Shown here: one piece after another, positions 1 to 8,651 of the stretch
Layout: every line of letters starts with the position of its first letter
Numbering within the stretch: the first letter of the stretch is position 1
Source of the DNA: JAPXRI01 sp033813635
Lineage (GTDB): Bacteria; Bacillota; Clostridia; Oscillospirales; QAMX01
Length of the DNA: 64,000 bases
NCBI GenBank assembly: GCA_033813635.1
Contig: JAPXRI010000007.1
Location: forward strand, 1-64,000
Direction: 5' to 3'
The notes under the pieces: model-generated
What the model was told of the DNA's origin: nothing
The model's database searches: none
Seen by the model: the letters and a program-made list of their open reading frames with translations, nothing else
Translations under genes and position numbers: made by a program

Positions 1-126
1 TACACATTCTTTCTTGACTACTATCTTTCTGTGAAAGCGTAAACTTGGAAACCGCCGTGTACCGAACGGTACGCACGGTGGTGTGAGAGGTCGGGGCGAC
101 TCCTCAGTCAGCCCCTCCTACTCGAT
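1..126 (+). ncRNA. Group II intron, 3' end (domains V and VI)
   Basis: This is the terminal part of a group II intron whose body lies outside the window. Domain V is a hairpin at about 51-82: ACCGCCGTG (51-59) pairs with CACGGTGGT (74-82), an upper stem TACC/GGTA is capped by a GAAC-like tetraloop, and there is a two-base CG bulge at 72-73, the catalytic bulge of this domain. Domain VI follows (85-123), with GGGGC/GCCCC and an inner GACT/AGTC stem; the A at 120 in CCTACTC is a candidate branch point 6-7 bases before the likely end at TACTCGAT. The retained part carries no reverse transcriptase. Confidence 0.88.
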
Positions 127-133
127 TAATATT

Positions 134-1228
134 TTAGATGAATTTTTTATACGCGGAGATGGGGAGCAGGTCGGACAACCCGATCAGAGCCGCGGTCATA
201 TTGGCCCTGTACTCGTACTTGTCCTCGTACTGGTTCAGGACGGCTTCGCCGTCGGTGTCGGCGATCGGGAAGTTAGCGAGCAGACTGCATTTCCCGCCCT
301 CGTCGCGCCCCAGTATGACCTTAACGTCGTATTTATTGGATATCTTTTTGATAAAATCAAAGTTTTTCCTGTAGAGGATCGGCCTTCCGGGTATATTGCT
401 GTCGTAGCTGAGGCTCGAGATAAACGCGTATTTCGGAGACGCGGGGTTGCATAAGAAGGAAAGCTTTAAAAGCGCGCTATTGTCTTTTGCCTTAAGCGAG
501 AGCTTAATCGCATTCTCGCCATCTTCCGTACCGGCCAGATAAGCGCAGACGGTGAGCAGGCAGTAGATCAGTTTTTCAGCGTCCGCGCTGAACAGCTTGA
601 CGTACACCGGCCAGGAAAAAGCCGGTTTGGTATATTCGAGGCGGATGCCTATCTCGCGAAGAAGAGGTTCCGACTCCTGATAGATATGCGAAAGCAGGGC
701 TTTAATGCAGGTATAAGTCTTATCCCTATATTCCGTGGTGAGCGCGGAGATCAAACCAATATCCCTTGATATCTGGTAGCAGCAGTGCAGAATCTGAAGG
801 GCATACTCCGAGCCCTCGGGCGACGACTTGAGCAGCGATTCCGCCAGCAGCGAAATCACGGAGGCCGAACTGCGGATGCTCGAGAACAAATCGGCGTTTT
901 CGATCAGAATTTCCGGATTGCCGGTCAGATCCTCGTATTCTCTTTTTATGATAACGACGGTGGCGTTCTCCATATGCGCGGCGGTGATATTGTACCACTC
1001 TTCGCCGATCATGTGCTCGAACTGGTATTCGTGATTCGTCGCCTCGGGCTCCAGCACGAGCATATAGTCGTTTCCGAACAGCTCGCTGAGGCCTTTACCG
1101 ATCGGGTCAAATCCGAAGATGGCTTTCGCGGACGCGTTTGAGTATACAACCTTCGGGTCTAATATTACGATGCCGTATTCGATCTTGCCGTAGATGTATG
1201 CTGAAAAATCCTTTGGAGTAATTGACAT
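134..1228 (-). CDS. PAS-domain protein with degenerate histidine-kinase-like core
   Basis: A 364-residue soluble protein with no signal peptide or membrane segment. Residues about 12-95 resemble a PAS sensor fold (GIVILDPKVVYSNASAKAIFG). Residues about 110-180 are helical, like a dimerisation/phosphoacceptor segment, but no H-box histidine is visible. Residues about 195-320 have the layout of a GHKL ATPase (LFSADAEKLIYCLLTVCAYLAG), yet the N-box asparagine and glycine-rich lid are not recognisable, so it is probably not a working kinase. It has its own extended -10 (TGATATAAT, 1263-1270 on the minus strand) and an AAAGG ribosome site. Its stop lies 8 bases from the intron end. The function is unknown; a scaffold or signalling-adaptor role is inference. 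Confidence 0.6.
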   Translation of the reverse strand: MSITPKDFSAYIYGKIEYGIVILDPKVVYSNASAKAIFGFDPIGKGLSELFGNDYMLVLEPEATNHEYQFEHMIGEEWYNITAAHMENATVVIIKREYEDLTGNPEILIENADLFSSIRSSASVISLLAESLLKSSPEGSEYALQILHCCYQISRDIGLISALTTEYRDKTYTCIKALLSHIYQESEPLLREIGIRLEYTKPAFSWPVYVKLFSADAEKLIYCLLTVCAYLAGTEDGENAIKLSLKAKDNSALLKLSFLCNPASPKYAFISSLSYDSNIPGRPILYRKNFDFIKKISNKYDVKVILGRDEGGKCSLLANFPIADTDGEAVLNQYEDKYEYRANMTAALIGLSDLLPISAYKKFI

Positions 1229-1505
1229 ATTGATAGCCTTTCAGATGTTGTTAACTTGTCGTATTATATCATATCCGGTAGAATAAAGATAGTATCCTTT
1301 CAAAATTATTTTATGTCGGCAGGTTTCCAAACACTATTATACGTCTTCGGTTTCATATTATTTTATGCGGCGCGCTTAGGTGATGCCGGCCGGAACGCGG
1401 GCGGAAGCTTTGTTCAATATGTATAAGTGATCACCTGCGGCCCGCTTAAAAACATAAAGAAATACAGAAATTGGCCGCCTGCGACTTAATTGAAAGTAAA
1501 ACCGC
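1229..1505. other. Intergenic region between divergent PAS gene and gap
   Basis: It holds the minus-strand extended -10 of the PAS gene (TATAAT, 1263-1268) with a weak -35. No open frame with a ribosome site or conserved RNA structure is evident in the rest. From about 1490 it enters the repeated segment shared with the second GAPDH gene. Confidence 0.4.
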
Positions 1506-1534
1506 TTGTAAAATAAGGAAAAAAGAGATATAAT
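1506..1534 (+). promoter_or_regulatory. Sigma-A promoter of the first GAPDH gene
   Basis: TTGTAA (1506-1511), 17-base spacer, perfect TATAAT (1529-1534). A near-identical copy precedes the second GAPDH gene. Confidence 0.8.
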
Positions 1535-1537
1535 TAG

Positions 1538-2575
<1,038 letters not shown>

Positions 2576-2592
2576 TACAATATGACGACTTG

Positions 2593-2619
2593 GAGCTGCA
2601 GCAAAAAATGCTGCAGCTC
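2593..2619 (+). terminator. Hairpin after first gap
   Basis: A perfect 10-bp stem GAGCTGCAGC/GCTGCAGCTC with a 7-base A-rich loop, followed by only a weak T run (TTAAATT). Termination may be partial. Confidence 0.6.
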
Positions 2620-2738
2620 TTAAATTATAATCAGGTAGTTTCCGTAGCGAGGATATTATTTTAAATTGTTTGGCGAGAAAATGGAAAATTACGAATGTAG
2701 AGATTTGCCGGAGATACGCAAAATGAAAGCAAAACCGC

Positions 2739-2767
2739 TTGTAAAATAAGGAGAAAAGAGATATAAT
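2739..2767 (+). promoter_or_regulatory. Sigma-A promoter of the second GAPDH gene
   Basis: TTGTAA (2739-2744), 17-base spacer, TATAAT (2762-2767). The whole element matches the first gap promoter with one difference in the spacer. Confidence 0.8.
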
Positions 2768-2798
2768 ATATACAGATAAAAATCAGGAGGTTATAAAC

Positions 2799-3812
2799 AT
2801 GGCAGTAAAAGTTGGTATTAACGGCTTTGGCAGAATAGGCCGTCTCGCTTTTAGGCAGATGTTCGGAGCCCCGGGCTACGAAGTCGTCGCTATAAACGAC
2901 CTTGTCGATCCCAAAATGCTAGCTCATCTTCTTAAATACGACTCGTCCCAAGGCAAATACGCCAAGGCGGACACGGTTTCTGCGACCGATGATTCGATCA
3001 TAGTCGACGGCAAGGAAATCAAGATCTATAAATGCAAGGACGCCGTAGAAATTCCGTGGGGACAGCTCGGAATCGATGTCGTCCTCGAGTGCACGGGCTT
3101 CTATGCGTCAAAGGCGAAAGCCCAGGCGCATATCGACGCCGGCGCAAAGAAAGTCGTTATCTCAGCCCCGGCCGGCAACGACCTGCCGACGATCGTTTTC
3201 GGCGTCAACGAGAAGACGCTGAAGGCGAGCGACACGATTATTTCCGCCGCTTCCTGCACGACGAACTGCCTCGCCCCGATGGCTTACAACCTGAATAAGC
3301 TCGCGCCCATCGTCAAAGGCTACATGACCACAATCCACGCCTACACAGGCGATCAGATGGTTCTTGACGGCCCGCACAGAAAAGGCGATTTCAGACGTGC
3401 CCGCGCAGCGGCCATCAACATCGTCCCCAACACAACCGGCGCCGCGAAGGCCATCGGTCTTGTTATCCCCGAGCTCGCCGGCAAGCTTGACGGCGCCGCT
3501 CAGAGAGTCCCGGTCCCCACAGGCTCAACCACCGAGCTCGTAGCGGTTGTGGACAAAGTCGTCACCGCGGAGCAGGTCAACGCCGCGATGAAGGCCGCCG
3601 CGAACGATTCGTTCAGCTATACCGAGGAAGAGATTGTCTCCAGCGATATAATCGGCGAGACCCACGGCTCGATCTTCGACGCGACCCAGACAAAGGTCAT
3701 GCCGCTGAGCGACACCCAGACCCTCGTCAAGATCGTCGCCTGGTACGACAACGAGAACTCCTACACATCGCAGATGGTCAGGACCATCAAGTATTTCGCG
3801 GAGCTCAAGTAA
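2799..3812 (+). CDS. gap: Glyceraldehyde-3-phosphate dehydrogenase, second paralogue
   Basis: A 337-residue GAPDH with Rossmann motif NGFGRIGR, catalytic cysteine in SAASCTTNC and catalytic histidine in [10 protein letters not shown]. The stretch [16 protein letters not shown] is typical of the Gram-positive fermenter subfamily, so this is not a recent copy of the upstream gene despite the shared promoter, leader and first ~14 codons. AGGAGG at 2785-2790 decides the start. Two active-site-complete GAPDHs suggest division of labour (for example glycolytic versus gluconeogenic, or different cofactor or redox conditions), which the sequence alone cannot assign. Confidence 0.96.
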   Translation: MAVKVGINGFGRIGRLAFRQMFGAPGYEVVAINDLVDPKMLAHLLKYDSSQGKYAKADTVSATDDSIIVDGKEIKIYKCKDAVEIPWGQLGIDVVLECTGFYASKAKAQAHIDAGAKKVVISAPAGNDLPTIVFGVNEKTLKASDTIISAASCTTNCLAPMAYNLNKLAPIVKGYMTTIHAYTGDQMVLDGPHRKGDFRRARAAAINIVPNTTGAAKAIGLVIPELAGKLDGAAQRVPVPTGSTTELVAVVDKVVTAEQVNAAMKAAANDSFSYTEEEIVSSDIIGETHGSIFDATQTKVMPLSDTQTLVKIVAWYDNENSYTSQMVRTIKYFAELK

Positions 3813-3823
3813 TTAAAAATCCA

Positions 3824-3856
3824 AAAACCGATCCGCAAAAAACGCGGATCGGTTTT
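3824..3856 (+). terminator. Rho-independent terminator after second gap
   Basis: A 13-bp perfect stem (AAAACCGATCCGC and its complement) with a 7-base loop and a T-rich right arm ending TTTTGATTT. Confidence 0.85.
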
Positions 3857-3876
3857 GATTTATCGAAAAGCGTTTT

Positions 3877-3915
3877 AAACAGCCGCCCCCGCTTATTAGC
3901 GAAGGCGGCTGTTTT
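3877..3915. terminator. Bidirectional terminator-like hairpin
   Basis: AAACAGCCGCC (3877-3887) pairs with GGCGGCTGTTT (3904-3914). It has A and T flanks on both sides and lies between convergent genes, so it could also end the minus-strand P-loop gene. Confidence 0.6.
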
Positions 3916-3975
3916 CATTTCGAGCGTGTAAACGTACGGAGATTTTATACGACGTGCCGTCAGTCGGTGCCGATG

Positions 3976-4020
3976 TTGCGCGTAACGCAAAAATGCGTAC
4001 CGCATTTATGCGTAGCGCAT
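3976..4020. repeat. Three tandem short palindromes
   Basis: TTGCGCGTAACGCAA (3976-3990), ATGCGTACCGCAT (3993-4005) and ATGCGTAGCGCAT (4008-4020) follow each other with a period of about 15-16 bases. The last one encodes the C-terminal residues (MRYA) of the minus-strand P-loop gene. Confidence 0.6.
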
Positions 4021-4416
4021 GACCTGTTTGGGCTGCGTTTCCGGGTCGGCGCTTATCGTGATAACAAACTTAATACCGGTCTTGTTGGAGAATTTCTCGA
4101 GCCAGGCAAAGAATTCAATTGCTTCGTCGGTGTTATCGGAGCCTGTAATCTTATACAAGCTGTCTATAAATATGGTCGTAATGTCGTAGTTCTGCGCGTA
4201 AAGGCCGCAGAGGAAGCCGTGAAACCCATCAAAACCCCTGATATTGTAATTGACAGTGTCGATAAGCCGGCAGTGGTGGTTGATGTCATAGGTGAGCTTC
4301 GGGTCTTTTTCAATGCAGATAACGCTGCCGCTGTCTTCCTGGACGGCGTCGTTGACCATGTTTATAAGCTGCTTGGTCTTACCTGAACCTTTTAACCCGA
4401 CGATGCACTTTATCAA
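4006..4416 (-). CDS. Small P-loop NTPase-like protein
   Basis: A 136-residue protein with a clear Walker A motif GLKGSGKT at residues 7-14 and a Walker B-like strand TTIFIDSL near residue 80. It starts at TTG, with AGGGGGAG six bases upstream. There are no further domains, membrane segments or DNA-binding motifs. Small ATP-binding proteins of this size occur in Clostridia without known function. The last four residues are encoded inside a palindromic repeat, so the C-terminus may have been altered by repeat insertion. It stands alone on the minus strand between terminators. The role is unknown. Confidence 0.7.
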   Translation of the reverse strand: MIKCIVGLKGSGKTKQLINMVNDAVQEDSGSVICIEKDPKLTYDINHHCRLIDTVNYNIRGFDGFHGFLCGLYAQNYDITTIFIDSLYKITGSDNTDEAIEFFAWLEKFSNKTGIKFVITISADPETQPKQVMRYA

Positions 4417-4508
4417 TTTTATCTCCCCCTGTTCAAGATTAATTTTACGTTTTTATTTTAACACATATAGCACAAGCTGACAACCGCTCGCGGTAAATAA
4501 TTTGTGAA

Positions 4509-5267
4509 CTATTTCAGGTCGACAAGCGAACGGTACGGGACGGTTCCGCCGTAGATGTCGAGCGCGCTGCCGACGGTGAAATCGAGCGCCCTGCCGGAGA
4601 GCTCGCGGAAGCGGGCGATATCGGACAGCGAGGAGAGCCCGCCGGCGTAAGTCACCGGGTTTTTACCCGCGGAAGCGTATTTCGCGAGCAGGACCACAAG
4701 CTCCTCGTCGGCTCCGCGCTTTTTGCCCTCCGAGCCCACCGCGTGGATCAGAAACTCGTCGCAATAGTCCTCAAGGCGGGCGAGAAGAGCGGGAGTGAGA
4801 GAAATCGGCGTCACCGTTTTCCACCTGTCCTTCGCGACGAAAAAGCCGCCGTCCCGGTCCGATTTTACGCAGCTCAAGTCGATTACGAGCCGTTTTGCGC
4901 CGGTTATAGCGCTTAACCGCTCAAGCGCGCCGTAATCGATACCGCCCTCCGAGAGGATCGCGGAGGTGACGATAACATGGGAAGCGCCGCGCTCCAGATA
5001 AAAGCGGGCGTTGTCAACGTTGATCCCGCCGCCGATTTGCAGCCCGCCGGGATAGGCGCTTAGAGCCGCCAGCGCTTCCGCCTCGTTCCCGGGGCCGAGC
5101 ATTACTACGTGTCCGCCCTTAAGATTGTCCCGGGCGAACATCTCCGCGTAGTACCGCGCGCCGTGTGTCGAGACGAAGTTCTCCAGAAGCTGCGCGCTCT
5201 CAAGGCTGGAGCCGACGAGCTGCTTCACGCGCCCGCCGTGGAGGTCAATACACGGCCTGAACCTCAT
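4509..5267 (-). CDS. hisA: ProFAR isomerase HisA, eukaryotic (HIS6) type
   Basis: A TIM-barrel isomerase of histidine biosynthesis that converts N'-ProFAR to PRFAR. At 252 residues it is full length. The sequence follows the fungal/plant HIS6 pattern rather than usual bacterial HisA: FRPCIDLHGGRVKQ at the N-terminus, LQIGGGIN, RLVIDLSCVK, WKTVTPISL, DEFLIHAV and DFTVGSALDIYGG. No other his gene is in the window. It overlaps the upstream mutarotase-like gene by 4 bases (ATGA), so the two are co-translated. The enzymatic assignment rests on family resemblance; a related sugar-phosphate isomerase role is possible. Confidence 0.85.
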   Translation of the reverse strand: MRFRPCIDLHGGRVKQLVGSSLESAQLLENFVSTHGARYYAEMFARDNLKGGHVVMLGPGNEAEALAALSAYPGGLQIGGGINVDNARFYLERGASHVIVTSAILSEGGIDYGALERLSAITGAKRLVIDLSCVKSDRDGGFFVAKDRWKTVTPISLTPALLARLEDYCDEFLIHAVGSEGKKRGADEELVVLLAKYASAGKNPVTYAGGLSSLSDIARFRELSGRALDFTVGSALDIYGGTVPYRSLVDLK

Positions 5268-6205
5268 TTGTTTTCGATATAACCGGCTACAATTTTTTCA
5301 AGCGCGCCCATATCTCTGCCGTCCGGCTTTTCCACACCCGGCGTCAGCGACCAGAACTCGGACGTGCGGATAATCTCGCCCGGCGCCACCGGCGCGAGCT
5401 TTCCGAGGCTCTCGAGCTCCGTGAAATGGGGATTTGTGTACATCTCGAAATTGCAGCCGTCGTCAGGGTACGGATAACCGTAGTAGTACGGGAAGCGTTT
5501 GACGAACAGCGCGCCGTGGGCGAGGTAGGCGACGAAGCCGCGCTCGTTCGAGGTGCCGATTTTGAATGGATTGGTCGCGTTGGGGTTTTGCTGGAGGGAG
5601 ATCAGCTCGCGGCCCCAGCATACGCGCTCGTCGGCCATATTGCAGTAGGGCCAGAGCGACATCGTGCGGTTGTGCAGCAGCACCGTGTCCCTCGTGGTCT
5701 GCGGGGCGACCGCGAGACCGTTTTTGCACATCACGCTGACCTGCCACAATCCGAAGGTCTGCGGCTTGTCGCGGAGGTTTTCGGCCGTCGCGCAGACCTC
5801 GACCTCGCTGGTGTTTTCGGAAACCGTCAGGATTAGCGTCTCCTGAACGTCGTTCGACTTCTGCGGGGGCGGGGTAAACGTGAATTTATTGCCCTCGATC
5901 CGGTATGCGACCGGGTCGTTGTCGGGGTAGTAGGTTTCGGGCTTGGATTCCGGCGTCAGCCATATCCTGTGGCCGCCGTAAGTGTGCCAATATGCGCCTT
6001 TATAGAAATAATCGTCAAAGCCGGCGCCCTTCTCGACGATATCCAAATTGACGTCCTCAAACATGAAGTTCTCTCCGCCAGCAAGCGCGTACCTGATGAC
6101 GCGCGGGCCGACATCGAGGGTCACGTAGAGCTCGATCGCGCCGTTTTCAATGGCGAGAACCCTGCCGAAAGTCTTATATTTGATCTCGCGTGTTTTTATT
6201 GCCAT
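5264..6205 (-). CDS. Aldose-epimerase/mutarotase-like protein
   Basis: A 313-residue soluble protein with the beta-rich features of the galactose-mutarotase-like superfold: aromatic and glycine-rich strands such as YWHTYGGHRIWLTPE and GLWQVSVM, plus late FFVKRFPYYYGYPYPDDG-type aromatic clusters. It is of the kind often annotated as DUF4380 or aldose 1-epimerase-like. No signal peptide. It is translationally coupled to the downstream hisA by an ATGA overlap. The substrate is unknown; a sugar or sugar-phosphate ligand is inferred from the fold only. Confidence 0.6.
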   Translation of the reverse strand: MAIKTREIKYKTFGRVLAIENGAIELYVTLDVGPRVIRYALAGGENFMFEDVNLDIVEKGAGFDDYFYKGAYWHTYGGHRIWLTPESKPETYYPDNDPVAYRIEGNKFTFTPPPQKSNDVQETLILTVSENTSEVEVCATAENLRDKPQTFGLWQVSVMCKNGLAVAPQTTRDTVLLHNRTMSLWPYCNMADERVCWGRELISLQQNPNATNPFKIGTSNERGFVAYLAHGALFVKRFPYYYGYPYPDDGCNFEMYTNPHFTELESLGKLAPVAPGEIIRTSEFWSLTPGVEKPDGRDMGALEKIVAGYIENK

Positions 6206-6348
6206 TGCGCTTTCCTCCCTTATATATCATTGCCATTATCCCAAAGTATACCATAATAGGTTGCGCAAAACAAGCCGCGCAAAACGTTAACAATGTGTTA
6301 AGATTGATAAAAACAGTCTCTTTTCGACAAAAACGGCGTTGATATAAG

Positions 6349-6377
6349 TTGATAATATAACGGACATATGATATAAT
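6349..6377 (+). promoter_or_regulatory. Promoter of the LtaS-like gene
   Basis: TTGATA (6349-6354), 17-base spacer, TATAAT (6372-6377). Confidence 0.75.
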
Positions 6378-6437
6378 GTACCGTGTGTCGGATTTGAATT
6401 TGACGGCTTATATCGGCCGCGAATCAAGGTAAAGACT

Positions 6438-8438
6438 ATGAAAAATATAAACGTAAAGCTAAACGGGACAAGCGCATACAACAATAAAATCATAGATACG
6501 CTCGCGCGCCTGAACGAAAAACCGATGACCTTCTGCATCGTGCTTTCGCTGGTATTGAATCTCATAGTCGAGATGCTGTCGAGACGCTCCGTTCTTGCAG
6601 GCATTTCGCATATGGTCACGCATCCGCTGATTTTTGTCTATAACTCGCTGATTATCCTGCTGACGCTGAGCCTGGCGATGTTCACGAAGAGAAAGCTTTT
6701 TGCCTATATAATTATTTCGGACATATGGCTTATTCTCGGGCTTGCGAACTGTGTTCTTCTCGGCCTGCGAACGACTCCGCTGGGCGCGATCGATTTTCTG
6801 AACATCTCCACCGCGCTGCAGGTGATGAAATACTATATCAGCTCTTTCGAAATCGTGCTGATCGCGCTGCTGCTTGTGCTGTTGGTCGTGGGGATTGTGC
6901 TGCTCTGGTTTAAGATGCCGAAGCAGAAGACAAATTACCTGCGTTCCGCGGTCAGCGTTGTCGCGGTGGGTATACTGCTGTTTGCGGCGACGGTGGTGGG
7001 GCAGAAGTCCCAGGCGCTCGGCTCCGAGTTTGACAACCTTGCGGACGCGTATGAGAACTACGGCTTCGTCTACTGTTTCTCATACGGTCTTGTGGACAGC
7101 GGGATAACTAAGCCGGAGGACTATTCGGAAGAGGCGATCGACGAGATTCTCGAAAAGATCGGAAACGGCGGCGCTGTTGGGCAAAGGACCACGCCGAACG
7201 TGATTTTCGTACAGCTCGAGTCATTTTTCGATATCAACAGGGCGAAGTACATCAAGCTGTCCGAGAACCCGATACCGGTGTTCACCAAGCTCAGAGAGGA
7301 GTACCCCTCGGGCTTTCTGACGGTGCCGGCGCTGGGAGCCGGTACGGCTAACACGGAATTTGAAGTGATCACCGGGATGAGCCTCGATTATTTCGGACCG
7401 GGCGAGTACCCCTATCAGACGGTTCTGAAGAATACCGCCTGCGAATCCATCTGCTATAACCTGGCGGGCCTCGGCTATACCTCCCACGCGATACACAACA
7501 ACGACGGGACGTTTTATCAGAGAAACCTTGTTTTCCCCAATCTCGGCTTCGATACGTTCACACCGATCGAGTATATGTACGACGTGACCTATAACTCGCT
7601 GGGCTGGGCGAAGGACGCCGTTTTGACCGGGGAGATTATGAAGGCCCTTGACTCGACGGCGGGGAAGGATTTTATCTATACGATCACCGTTCAGGGGCAC
7701 GGAAAGTATTCCTCCGAGGAGCCGGACACGCCGTATAGGATAACCGAAACCGGCATCGCGGATAAGGAGAGCCAAAACGAGATCGATTACTACCTCCAGC
7801 AGCTTAACGAAACGGATCAGTTCATAGGCGAGCTGATAGAAAAGCTCTCGGATTACGACGAGGACGTGGTGCTGGTGCTCTACGGCGACCACCTCCCAAA
7901 GCTCGATATCAGCTATGAATTCACGGAGGGCAACAGCTATCAGACCGAATACGTGATATGGAGCAATTTCGGTCTCGAAGCCATGGACGAGGATCTCTAC
8001 TCATGGCAGCTCGGTTCCCATGTGCTGGGGCTTCTCGGGATAAACGAGGGCGTCATTACGAAGCTGAACCAGAGCGGTCTCGCGGGCGAGGAATTCACGG
8101 CCGCGCAGAACATGCTGGAATATGACCTCCTTTACGGTGAAAAATACGCGTACGGCGGGAAGTCAAAATTCGATGCGACGGCTATGAGGATGGGGACCGG
8201 CGTCATATCGATTAGCTCGGTGCGCCTGAACGGCGATACGATCTATGTCAAGGGCGCCGGCTTTAACGAGTGGAGCAAAATCCAAATAAACGGGGACAAT
8301 GCGGATACGCTGTATATCAACAGCGGCTTACTAGTTGCCAAGAAGCAGGAACTCGAGACCGGGGACAGCGTGACCGTCGTCCAGTCCGGTGATAACAATC
8401 TGGTCCTCGGGGAGACGGATGCCTATACCTATAAATGA
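6438..8438 (+). CDS. ltaS: LTA synthase family membrane sulfatase-fold enzyme
   Basis: A polyglycerol-phosphate (lipoteichoic acid) synthase-type protein of 666 residues. About five membrane helices lie within residues 28-200, followed by an extracellular sulfatase-fold domain. Visible active-site motifs are NVIFVQLESFFD (metal-binding Glu), GAGTANTEFEVITGM (catalytic Thr near residue 303), HNNDGTFY and LYGDHLP (metal-binding Asp/His). After the catalytic domain, residues about 590-666 form an extra beta-rich segment (VRLNGDTIYVKGAGFNEWSKI) resembling an IPT/TIG-type domain, which usual LtaS lacks. It is monocistronic, with its own promoter. Wall-polymer function is inferred from family. Confidence 0.85.
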   Translation: MKNINVKLNGTSAYNNKIIDTLARLNEKPMTFCIVLSLVLNLIVEMLSRRSVLAGISHMVTHPLIFVYNSLIILLTLSLAMFTKRKLFAYIIISDIWLILGLANCVLLGLRTTPLGAIDFLNISTALQVMKYYISSFEIVLIALLLVLLVVGIVLLWFKMPKQKTNYLRSAVSVVAVGILLFAATVVGQKSQALGSEFDNLADAYENYGFVYCFSYGLVDSGITKPEDYSEEAIDEILEKIGNGGAVGQRTTPNVIFVQLESFFDINRAKYIKLSENPIPVFTKLREEYPSGFLTVPALGAGTANTEFEVITGMSLDYFGPGEYPYQTVLKNTACESICYNLAGLGYTSHAIHNNDGTFYQRNLVFPNLGFDTFTPIEYMYDVTYNSLGWAKDAVLTGEIMKALDSTAGKDFIYTITVQGHGKYSSEEPDTPYRITETGIADKESQNEIDYYLQQLNETDQFIGELIEKLSDYDEDVVLVLYGDHLPKLDISYEFTEGNSYQTEYVIWSNFGLEAMDEDLYSWQLGSHVLGLLGINEGVITKLNQSGLAGEEFTAAQNMLEYDLLYGEKYAYGGKSKFDATAMRMGTGVISISSVRLNGDTIYVKGAGFNEWSKIQINGDNADTLYINSGLLVAKKQELETGDSVTVVQSGDNNLVLGETDAYTYK

Positions 8439-8448
8439 GATAAACGGG

Positions 8449-8466
8449 CGCCGGCCCGGGCCGGCG
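8449..8466. repeat. GC palindrome after ltaS
   Basis: A perfect 18-bp palindrome of C and G (CGCCGGCCC and its complement) 11 bases after the ltaS stop. It has no T run, so it is a transcript-end hairpin at best. Confidence 0.5.
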
Positions 8467-8651
8467 GACTAAAATTTACATTAATGTTACTTTGATTTTA
8501 CAAAGGCCGTTTAGGGTAGGGTGTATTATCATAGATAGTATAACAACGCCGCTTTAGCATATATCTTTACGATCGGAGCAGACGAGACATGGCTCCGCTG
8601 CGAAAGCGGCGGATTACTTATGGAAATAATCGTCAATGGGGGTATGTCATT

